Positions 26,923 to 33,934 of a DNA stretch of 42,296 bases are shown here, in pieces. This stretch comes from a bacterium. GTDB lineage: Bacteria > Verrucomicrobiota > Verrucomicrobiia > Verrucomicrobiales > Akkermansiaceae. Location: assembly GCA_018222765.1 (NCBI GenBank), contig JAAEZT010000029.1:1-42296 (forward strand). Reading direction: 5' to 3'. How positions within the stretch are numbered: position 1 is the first letter of the stretch; each line of letters opens with the position of its first letter. The translations under genes were made by a program, and so were the position numbers. The notes under the pieces are model-generated. The model saw only the letters and a list, made by a program, of their open reading frames with translations. It had not been told where the DNA came from and made no database searches.

Positions 26923-26953
26923 GGCCTTCTTATTCCGAGAAGGCCTCTTTTTT
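26923..26953 (+). terminator. Rho-independent terminator of the small secreted protein gene
   Basis: A perfect 8-bp stem (GGCCTTCT with AGAAGGCC), a 7-base loop, then TC and a run of eight T. It lies 25 bases after the stop codon. Confidence 0.88.
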
Positions 26954-27006
26954 TTCACGACAAAACCACAAAACCTAGTCTATTGGTGCGAACACCTTTT
27001 TGACTC

Positions 27007-28023
27007 ATGCACCGGTTGATTATTTCTCTCTCTTTCTCCCTTGGGTTTTCAATAACTTCTCTTCACGCCTCATTGACAACCAATGAAATCCTCACACGCC
27101 TACAAAACTGTATTGAAGAAAATCGTCCCACCACGGAAATAGAGGAAGGTCTTATCGATCTCAGCAACAAGGAACTCTCTCTCCTACTGAAGGAATACGA
27201 CAAAACCTGGCCTAAACTTCGGGAAGCTTATTACAAATCGTTTCAAAAACATGCTCAAAGCCTCTATTCCGGCGATGCAAAATTGACCCGAAAACGCTCC
27301 ATCAAAAATTATCGCGAACAATTCAGAAGCGTCTACATACTCGGCGAGGGGGCGATGAAAAAGAAACTCAGATCAATCAGCATGCCTGCACTTCAAGAAC
27401 TTCGCAAGTTATTGATGCCCAGCGCAAAAGAGACACTCGCAACAGCTCCAGACCAACTCAAATCAAGACGAAAAATTGTCCATCTCCTTGCAAATTTTAG
27501 AGATGCGATTGTCGATGCGATTGTCATTCCGGACCAAGTAGAATCACTGGTTGCTGTCCTCGAGTTTGAAAAACAAACGGTCTCGGCACTGAGTGATCTG
27601 CCGCAAGACGGGTTGAGAACGATCAAGAAGAACGACGAGATTGCTCGTAAATCCCAGATCCCTATAAAAGAACGTGAAGGGATTCGTGAGGTCAATGAGT
27701 GGCGTTTGCTCCTCGGACTCAATGCCCTCGACCTGGACCCGAAATTATGTGAGGCCAGTCGAGGACATTCCGAGGACATGAACAAGCACAAGTTCTTCGC
27801 ACATGAATCTCCCATCGCCGGCAAAGAAACCCCCTGGAAACGGGCTGCAAAAGTTGGAACAAAAGCTACCGGAGAAAATATCTATATGGGTTCCCAAACT
27901 CCGGCTTCTGCTAATAAAGGATGGTTTTTTTCTCCAGGTCACCACAAAAACATGTTCAAAAATACTCATATGCGAATTGGGCTTGGGCAATACGAGCGCT
28001 ACTGGACTCAGATGTTTGGTTAG
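27007..28023 (+). CDS. Secreted CAP-domain (SCP/PR1-like) protein
   Basis: A 338-aa protein with a signal peptide (about 1-21, ending LHA), a helical N-terminal region of about 200 residues with no recognised domain, and a C-terminal CAP domain (about 225-338). CAP hallmarks are VNEWRLLLGLNALDLDPKLCEAS, the paired His residues in RGHSEDM and FFAHESP, GENIYMG, and the closing GWFFSPGHHKNMFKNTHMRIGLG. CAP domains occur in secreted bacterial proteins of mostly unknown role; some bind lipids or glycans. The helical N-terminal extension is unusually long. Convergent with ribD, with four bases between the stops. Confidence 0.88.
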   Translation: MHRLIISLSFSLGFSITSLHASLTTNEILTRLQNCIEENRPTTEIEEGLIDLSNKELSLLLKEYDKTWPKLREAYYKSFQKHAQSLYSGDAKLTRKRSIKNYREQFRSVYILGEGAMKKKLRSISMPALQELRKLLMPSAKETLATAPDQLKSRRKIVHLLANFRDAIVDAIVIPDQVESLVAVLEFEKQTVSALSDLPQDGLRTIKKNDEIARKSQIPIKEREGIREVNEWRLLLGLNALDLDPKLCEASRGHSEDMNKHKFFAHESPIAGKETPWKRAAKVGTKATGENIYMGSQTPASANKGWFFSPGHHKNMFKNTHMRIGLGQYERYWTQMFG

Positions 28024-28027
28024 GAAG

Positions 28028-29089
28028 TTATCTCTCCAATTCTCTCCGCGATTCTGTGGAAACCAATCCACGCAGACAAAGGTCGTTTCCAATTTGCTCA
28101 ACCGAGGGATTTTCCAACCCCCAACGGTCCTCCAACTCGGAAATACCTTCTCCTCCAGTCGCACAATGCAAGCCCCCGGTCACCATCGGTGCATAGAAAA
28201 TCATGAACTCATCAATGAGATTCGAATCAAGAAATGCCCCCATCAAGTTCCCTCCACATTCCAACATTACGGTATTAACACCTTCATTTTCAGAGAGTTG
28301 ACTTAGAACATCTCGTAATTTTATATTTTCAAAAACACGTGTTCGATTTTTATACTCGTCGTTAAAAAGCTTCCACCGAGATTGATCCAAGCCGCATTTC
28401 GTTAAGACCACTCGGAGCGGTTGCTCTTTTTCCTCTGATATTTGAGGACTTCGAATTGTAAGCGAAGGATTATCCCGACGCACTGTTTCACCAGAGGTCA
28501 CAATGGCATCTACTTCACCACGTAATAGGTGAACCCTTTCCCTCGACTGTTCATTGCTTAACCACTGCCCTTCTCCATTTGGTCTCGATATTTTTCCGTC
28601 CAAACTCATCGCCGTTTTTGCAATGACCCAAGGACGCCCCTTTGTCTGCACCGAAATGAATCCTCTAATTTGATGACGGCATTCCACCTCGCAAAATCCC
28701 CGTTCCACCTTAATACCCGCTGCATTCAATATTCCATCCGCTCTCCCGGCATGAAAAGGATTGGGATCTTTAAGACCATAAACGACTCGAGAGATTCCGG
28801 CCTCGATTATGGCATCAGTGCATGCACCACTTCGTCCCTGGGTGCTACAAGGTTCCAGAGTCACATAAATTGTCGCACCTTTTGCATCATCCGATTTCAA
28901 AACGCTCAAAGCATCCCGTTCCGCATGATTTCCGCCTACTTGACGAGTCCTCCCTCTCGCAATCACCACCCCATCTTTCACTATAATTGCCCCCACCGCA
29001 GGGTTCGGTGAAGTGAGACCGATGCTCCTTTGCGCTTCTTTCAAAGCCAATCGCATCCAATAGTTATGTTCCGAAATGTTCACCATCAA
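28028..29089 (-). CDS. ribD: Bifunctional riboflavin biosynthesis deaminase/reductase RibD
   Basis: A 353-aa enzyme with an N-terminal pyrimidine deaminase domain (about 8-150) and a C-terminal reductase domain (about 155-353), which catalyse the second and third steps from GTP to riboflavin. Deaminase zinc-site residues are His55 and Glu57 in HAERDAL, then Cys81 in TLEPC and Cys90 in GAC. SPNPAVGAIIV marks the substrate site. The usual EPCCHYGRTPPC segment is altered here to EPCSTQGRSGAC, with the two Zn ligands kept. The reductase part has RPWVIAKTAMSLDGKIS and DNPSLTIR. No other rib gene is in the window and no FMN riboswitch is visible upstream. Confidence 0.95.
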   Translation of the reverse strand: MMVNISEHNYWMRLALKEAQRSIGLTSPNPAVGAIIVKDGVVIARGRTRQVGGNHAERDALSVLKSDDAKGATIYVTLEPCSTQGRSGACTDAIIEAGISRVVYGLKDPNPFHAGRADGILNAAGIKVERGFCEVECRHQIRGFISVQTKGRPWVIAKTAMSLDGKISRPNGEGQWLSNEQSRERVHLLRGEVDAIVTSGETVRRDNPSLTIRSPQISEEKEQPLRVVLTKCGLDQSRWKLFNDEYKNRTRVFENIKLRDVLSQLSENEGVNTVMLECGGNLMGAFLDSNLIDEFMIFYAPMVTGGLHCATGGEGISELEDRWGLENPSVEQIGNDLCLRGLVSTESRRELER

Positions 29090-29576
29090 TAATCCTTAAA
29101 GATACCCAACAAAATTGTGAATAAGGCCTTGGTAATCGGGATTAACTTAGCCTCTTCCCAAAACCCTTCATTCTTTAATCCCTTTTAGCATACTCATTCG
29201 CGACTTATTCTCCCGGTGGAACACTGATCATGGCGGGGTGGAACTCTGTTTTGCATGACTTGTTCGCAATAAGAAGAAGAAGAAGAAAATAAATTAATTC
29301 CATTCAATGCCCGTACTAGTGGGGAACAACTTATTCTTTATAGCTACTTCACTCATTCTCATCATCATTAGAACTTGGGGTGACCGCATCGACTCCCGAA
29401 CCAAAATCCTGTTTGCCGCCGGACAGGTCATATATTGTAGTCGTCATCACAGCGCACGAAGAACAAATAAGAGACAAAAAATAGCAAAAAGGGGAAGAAT
29501 TCTCATTAATTGAGGCTATGAAAACAATCTCGAAAAGGAATAGAATAGTTCCATCAAATTAATCAATCTTAACTAC
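29090..29576. other. Candidate replication origin region (487-base AT-rich gap at the GC-skew switch)
   Basis: I find no credible gene here; a 68-codon frame from 29307 has no family signs. The gap lies where the + strand changes from C-rich to G-rich, regardless of gene direction, and two parS-like sites lie 6-7 kb to the left. Inside are one consensus DnaA box (TGTGAATAA at 29116-29124, complement TTATTCACA), two direct repeats of GGTGGAACWCTG, an AAG-repeat tract (29271-29289) running into AT-rich sequence, and a second AT-rich stretch at about 29494-29575. The single DnaA box is the weak point: a cluster would be expected. Confidence 0.45.
29215..29248 (+). repeat. Two 12-base direct repeats, 22 bases apart
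   Basis: GGTGGAACACTG at 29215-29226 and GGTGGAACTCTG at 29237-29248 differ by one base and start exactly 22 bases apart, about two helical turns. Each holds GTGGAAC, one half of the parS palindrome. They could be iterated protein-binding sites in the proposed origin. Confidence 0.4.
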
Positions 29577-30782
29577 ATGAAAATCGTTCTGCTTTTCCTT
29601 GCCTGCAACGCAATTATTTCTGCCCAGCAATGGACCCAATTTCTGGGTCCCAATGGTAATGGAACGATTGATGGAGAGATTTCCGAATCTGTTCAAAAAA
29701 ATGGTCCCAGAACTCTTTGGAAAGCCGAGGTGGGAATTGGCTGCTCTAGTTTTGTAATTGCGGACAATCGGGCGTTTACGGTGGGAAATAAAAACAACGA
29801 GGACACCATTTGGTGTTTCAATGCTTCCAGTGGAGATATTCTTTGGAAAAAAACTTACTCGGAAAAATTGGCACCCAAGTATTATGACGGCGGTCCCGGA
29901 GCAACGCCAACTATCGACGGCGATTTAGTTTACGTTCTTTCGAAATCTGGAAAGCTAAGTTGTTTAAAGGTTCAAGACGGCAAAGAGGTTTGGTCGAAAC
30001 ATTTTCGGGAGGATTTCAAAGGAAACATGCCAACTTGGGGGTATTCAGCTTCGCCACTTGTTTACGGAGATTCTTTGCTTTGCCTCCCTTGTGCCAAGGG
30101 GTCTGCTTTAATCGCACTCAACAAAAAAACCGGAGATTTGCTTTGGAAATCAAGTAACACCGCGAGACCCGGTTATGCGGCTCCAGTTTTCTATTCTCAC
30201 CAAGGGAATGATGCCGCACTCATTTTTCACGGACGCAAATTGGTTGCCTATGATTTAAGCAAAAAAGGCGATGTTATTTTTGAGCATCCCTGGCGGACCT
30301 CATATGACGTCAATGCATCCAACCCATTAATTAGAAATAACTTAGTTTATATTTCATCCGGTTATGGCATGGGTTATGCGGTGTTGGATGTTTCCGGACC
30401 CCAGCCCAAGAAGCTTCACAGTGATCGCGATTTACGCATGATTTTTCAAAATGCCTATACCATCGGATCAGACATTGTAGGAACACTTGGAGATAAAAAT
30501 TTCGAAGCAGAATTATTCCGCATGGATTTCAAAACCGGTAAGGTAAAATGGAAGCACCGTATTCCTGGAACACGAGGATCGACCCTACAGGTTGGTGAAA
30601 CGACGGTAGTTCTAAGTGAGACAGGCTCTCTGGTTTTTGGAAAAGCGACCGAAAAAGGATTTGTGGAATCTGGCCGCCATCAGGTTTTGTCCAAACTTTG
30701 TTGGGCCCCGCTCGCAATTGGGGAAGGAAAGCTATTTGCCAGAACAAACAAAGGTCAGGCTATCTGTCTCAGTATCAAGTAG
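29577..30782 (+). CDS. Secreted PQQ-type beta-propeller protein
   Basis: A 401-aa exported protein (signal peptide about 1-16, ending ISAQ) built of PQQ-like propeller blades. Repeated units show the pattern of a Trp-x-Phe/Ala strand plus a Gly-x-Leu-Trp turn: SSGDILWKK, KVQDGKEVWSK, KKTGDLLWKS, KTGKVKWKH. It starts WTQFLGPNGNG, the opening common to this family in Planctomycetes and Verrucomicrobia. No dehydrogenase active-site residues for PQQ are evident, so it more likely serves as a scaffold or binding protein than as an alcohol dehydrogenase. It has its own upstream region, shared with the candidate origin, and no Shine-Dalgarno motif. Confidence 0.88.
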   Translation: MKIVLLFLACNAIISAQQWTQFLGPNGNGTIDGEISESVQKNGPRTLWKAEVGIGCSSFVIADNRAFTVGNKNNEDTIWCFNASSGDILWKKTYSEKLAPKYYDGGPGATPTIDGDLVYVLSKSGKLSCLKVQDGKEVWSKHFREDFKGNMPTWGYSASPLVYGDSLLCLPCAKGSALIALNKKTGDLLWKSSNTARPGYAAPVFYSHQGNDAALIFHGRKLVAYDLSKKGDVIFEHPWRTSYDVNASNPLIRNNLVYISSGYGMGYAVLDVSGPQPKKLHSDRDLRMIFQNAYTIGSDIVGTLGDKNFEAELFRMDFKTGKVKWKHRIPGTRGSTLQVGETTVVLSETGSLVFGKATEKGFVESGRHQVLSKLCWAPLAIGEGKLFARTNKGQAICLSIK

Positions 30783-30794
30783 ACTTGAAACAAA

Positions 30795-30959
30795 TCACTT
30801 ATCCGGAGAAATCTCCTCTGTTTGTTCCAATCCGACACCCACGGTCCGTCCTACACTCTTAAGGAGACCAGCCGGAACCTGCGTTGCAGTTTGGAGTAAT
30901 CCGCAGGAAGACAGAAAAATCGCGATACCAAAGGGTAAGATAACAGAAAGTAGCTTCAT
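30795..30959 (-). CDS. Small lipoprotein
   Basis: A 54-aa protein that begins with a lipoprotein signal, MKLLSVILPFGIAIFLSSC, with Cys19 as the lipidated residue. The mature part is about 36 residues (GLLQTATQVPAGLLKSVGRT and an acidic tail), with a possible amphipathic helix. Small lipoproteins of this build recur in Verrucomicrobia; function unknown. I chose the ATG at 30959 because upstream in-frame starts add only non-signal residues. Convergent with the propeller gene. Confidence 0.7.
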   Translation of the reverse strand: MKLLSVILPFGIAIFLSSCGLLQTATQVPAGLLKSVGRTVGVGLEQTEEISPDK

Positions 30960-31074
30960 CAGAGTGAATCCATACCCCCCTCTTCCCCAATTCGTCAAAC
31001 CTGCATTCATTATTCTCGGCGACAGTTGTGGATTGCGCTCTGCGTGGAAATGGTAAGACTGGCCTTACCAAGCA

Positions 31075-33018
31075 ATGCGTAAAATTTTTATCTTATTCGT
31101 AACGAGTCTTATCTCAGCAGCGGCCCCCTATCCTGAATTTTCAAGAGCGCCTTATGTGCAATTGGCAAATCATGAAATGACCACTGTTGTCTGGAGGACA
31201 GCAGGACCCAGCACACCAGTGGTAAAATATGGACAGACTGCCGATCAACTCACCGAAGAAGTTCCCGCCGACCAGATTTTAATCCGACTTCATCCGGATG
31301 AAAAAGGACCGGCTCCCCTATTCCATGATACTCCTAAAGGGACACATCAATTTGAAGCGACCATCAAAGGGTTAAGTCCGGATACCATTTATCACTACGG
31401 GATTTTTCAAGATGGGAAGCAGATCACAGTGGCTGACGGAACCCATCATTTTAAAACGCATCCCATTCCAGGGTCGGAAGCTCCTGTTTATTTCTGGGTT
31501 GTCGGTGATTCGGGAACAGGTGGCTCGGCGCAGGCCAAAGTCCATGACGCAATGATCGCACATAATGAAAAGACCGGACGCAAGCTCGACCTCTATCTCC
31601 ACGTTGGCGATATGGCCTATGGGTCAGGGACTAATAAAGAATTCTCTGATCGCTTTTTCAAAATGTATGAGCCGACCCTTCGAAATACGGTGTGTTGGGC
31701 TTCCATGGGAAATCACGAGGGTCGCACTTCCAAAGGGGCTTCCGGAATAGGCCCCTATTACGATGCCTACATTTGTCCGACCAAAGGCGAAGTCGGTGGT
31801 TTGCCCTCCGGTAGAGAAGCCTTCTACTCTTTCGATTACGGTAAGGTTCATTTCATCTGTCTTGATTCCCACGATCTTGACCGAAAGCCCAGTGGAGAAA
31901 TGGCCCAGTGGCTGAAGGCTGATTTGGAAAAAACCAAAGCAGAATTCTTAATCGCCTATTTTCACCATCCTCCATACACCAAGGGTTCGCATGACTCCGA
32001 TCGGGAGGGGCAGTTGATTGAAATGCGCGAACACATCATGCCAATTCTGGAAAGCGGCGGGGTTGATGTCGTGTTCACCGGCCACTCTCATATCTACGAG
32101 CGTTCGATGCTAATCGATGGCGCCTATCAAACACCAACCACCGCGGAAGGGGTCGTTTTTGATGATGGTGATGGCGATCCGGCTGGAGACGGAGCTTATC
32201 GCAAGAGCAAAGGACTGACTCCGAATAATGGAACTGTTCAGGTCGTGACCGGACACGGTGGAACCGGAGTCCGCAGGGTTGGAACTCTTCCTTTGATGAG
32301 GCGAATCATCGTAGAAAATGGTTCCTGTTTGTTTACCATCAAGGGTGACACCATTATCGGTGAAATGCTCAATCTCAATGGCGAGATTCGCGACACCTTC
32401 GCTATTACAAAAAAAGGTGTCGTCGAACACACACCAATTGTTAACCCCTGGCAGCCGAAACCAAAGGGAGAGGTCGCCGAAAAATCGAGTGGGAAAGTTC
32501 CCAAGAACACCACTGCGTTGATTCCGAAAAATGCCAAGTGGTCCTATCTCGCCGGCAAGCAGCCAGGGGGATCTGCGACCGACTGGACGCAAACTGCATT
32601 CGATCATTCCAGTTGGCCCACTGGCACGGCCGGATTTGGATATGGCGATAAGGATGATGTGACTTACCTCAGTAAAATGAGAGGAAAATACACCACCGTT
32701 TACTTGCGTCGTGAGTTTGATCTTCCCGAGGGAGCCAAGCTTGATTCGATAGGGCTTTCTGTTTCCTATGATGACGCCTTCATTGCCTATTTGAATGGTA
32801 AAGAGGTTCTCCGGGTGGGAGTCGACAAGGGACAAGGACCTACTGCTGATGGCTTTACGTTGCATGAAGCGGATAATAAATTTGACTACTTCCCTCTTAA
32901 GAATGTTGCCAAGTTATTAGAGCCCGGTGGGACCAATGTCCTTGCGATTGAGGGACACAACGCGAATATCAAAAGCTCCGACTTTACAATTCATCCCCTC
33001 CTCTTGATCGCAAAGTAG
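31075..33018 (+). CDS. Secreted purple-acid-phosphatase-like metallophosphoesterase
   Basis: A 647-aa exported enzyme: signal peptide (about 1-17), fibronectin-III-like purple acid phosphatase N-terminal domain (about 20-128), metallophosphoesterase domain (about 135-450), and a C-terminal beta-rich domain (about 490-647). The last part, with TDWTQTAFDHSSW, GFGYGD and GTNVLAIEGHN, is seen in many Verrucomicrobia secreted proteins. All five metal motifs are present: GDSG (Asp145), GDMAYG (Asp179, Tyr182), GNHE (Asn213, His214), the HHPPY His297/298, and GHSHIYER (His337, His339). The GDxxY with Tyr supports the purple-acid type. It would release phosphate from organic esters outside the cell. 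An eight-base gap to the TPR gene suggests one operon. Confidence 0.92.
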   Translation: MRKIFILFVTSLISAAAPYPEFSRAPYVQLANHEMTTVVWRTAGPSTPVVKYGQTADQLTEEVPADQILIRLHPDEKGPAPLFHDTPKGTHQFEATIKGLSPDTIYHYGIFQDGKQITVADGTHHFKTHPIPGSEAPVYFWVVGDSGTGGSAQAKVHDAMIAHNEKTGRKLDLYLHVGDMAYGSGTNKEFSDRFFKMYEPTLRNTVCWASMGNHEGRTSKGASGIGPYYDAYICPTKGEVGGLPSGREAFYSFDYGKVHFICLDSHDLDRKPSGEMAQWLKADLEKTKAEFLIAYFHHPPYTKGSHDSDREGQLIEMREHIMPILESGGVDVVFTGHSHIYERSMLIDGAYQTPTTAEGVVFDDGDGDPAGDGAYRKSKGLTPNNGTVQVVTGHGGTGVRRVGTLPLMRRIIVENGSCLFTIKGDTIIGEMLNLNGEIRDTFAITKKGVVEHTPIVNPWQPKPKGEVAEKSSGKVPKNTTALIPKNAKWSYLAGKQPGGSATDWTQTAFDHSSWPTGTAGFGYGDKDDVTYLSKMRGKYTTVYLRREFDLPEGAKLDSIGLSVSYDDAFIAYLNGKEVLRVGVDKGQGPTADGFTLHEADNKFDYFPLKNVAKLLEPGGTNVLAIEGHNANIKSSDFTIHPLLLIAK

Positions 33019-33025
33019 ATCGTTA

Positions 33026-33931
33026 ATGAAGAGCCTGAGTAGATCGATCTTCCTTGCTGGCCTTCTCCTGCCAATTTCGGTTTGGGGGCATCACAGTGTT
33101 GAGGATACGATTAAGGAACTCACTGAAAAAATCTCCAAGTCCCCTACCCCCGAACTTTATTTCAAGCGGGCCATCGAGCATCGCGCGCTTCGAAAGAGCA
33201 AAGAATGTGAGCACGATTTGCGAGCCGCACTTCGGCTGGAACCCGATCATCATTCTTCGAAAATGGCCTTGGCACGATTGTTAATGACGTCGAACAAGTA
33301 CGATGAAGCTCGTACTTTTTCTGACGAGCTTTTAAGGTCAACCTCCACCCTTCCCCGCATGATTGAGGCCCTCTTTCTTAGTGCGGAACTCGCACAGATG
33401 CGTGGAGATCACAATAAGGCGCTGAAGGTTTGCGAAGATATTCAAAAAAAATTCCCTGATCATGATGAGACGATTGATTTGTTTCATGCTTATCTCTTGA
33501 TTAAGGATGGGAAGGCATCTGCAGCGGCTCAACTATTACAACAGGCCTATCGCCGGACCCATGGTGTGGTTTTACGCAATTCTTGGATTGATGCCTCATT
33601 GTTGGCTGGAGAAATCGAGCCGGTTTGGCCTGTGATTCAGAAAGAACTGGCGGATTCCAGATTCAAGGCAGCTTGGTTGATTCGACGCGCCCGGGTTGCT
33701 CAGTTACAAGGAGTTAAAGAGCAAATGCGTAAAGACTTGAAGGTGGCTTTGGCGGAGTTAGAAACGCGGATTAACCCGGAGCGGCCTGATCTTACTCTGA
33801 TTTCTGATCGTGGATTGGCCCTCGCGATGAAAGGAGATAAGGAATTAGCTAAAAAAGACCTTTCTCTTCTACAAAAATCGAGTTTCCCAGCCCGCTCATT
33901 TCTGTTTTTGGAACAGCAGCTAAATAATTAG
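33026..33931 (+). CDS. Exported TPR-repeat protein
   Basis: A 301-aa protein with a signal peptide (about 1-21, ending VWG) and then tetratricopeptide-type helical pairs through most of the chain. Examples are PTPELYFKRAIEHRALRKSK, LRLEPDHHSSKMALARLLM and LSAELAQMRGDHNKALKVCE. TPR proteins act as protein-binding scaffolds. It starts seven bases after the phosphatase stop, so a joint role in substrate or partner binding is plausible. Convergent with the lectin-domain kinase, three bases from that gene's stop. Confidence 0.85.
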   Translation: MKSLSRSIFLAGLLLPISVWGHHSVEDTIKELTEKISKSPTPELYFKRAIEHRALRKSKECEHDLRAALRLEPDHHSSKMALARLLMTSNKYDEARTFSDELLRSTSTLPRMIEALFLSAELAQMRGDHNKALKVCEDIQKKFPDHDETIDLFHAYLLIKDGKASAAAQLLQQAYRRTHGVVLRNSWIDASLLAGEIEPVWPVIQKELADSRFKAAWLIRRARVAQLQGVKEQMRKDLKVALAELETRINPERPDLTLISDRGLALAMKGDKELAKKDLSLLQKSSFPARSFLFLEQQLNN

Positions 33932-33934
33932 CGT

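Noticed and set aside
29116-29124. DnaA box as stand-alone proof of oriC
   Set aside because: One match to TTATNCACA is about what chance gives in 42 kb; I use it only together with skew and parS.
29271-29289. AAG repeats as DnaA-trio elements
   Set aside because: The trinucleotides fit the trio pattern, but the AT-rich side and the DnaA box do not lie in the expected order.
29307-29513. A 68-codon frame in the ribD-propeller gap
   Set aside because: No family features, no leader evidence, and it lies in AT-rich non-coding sequence.
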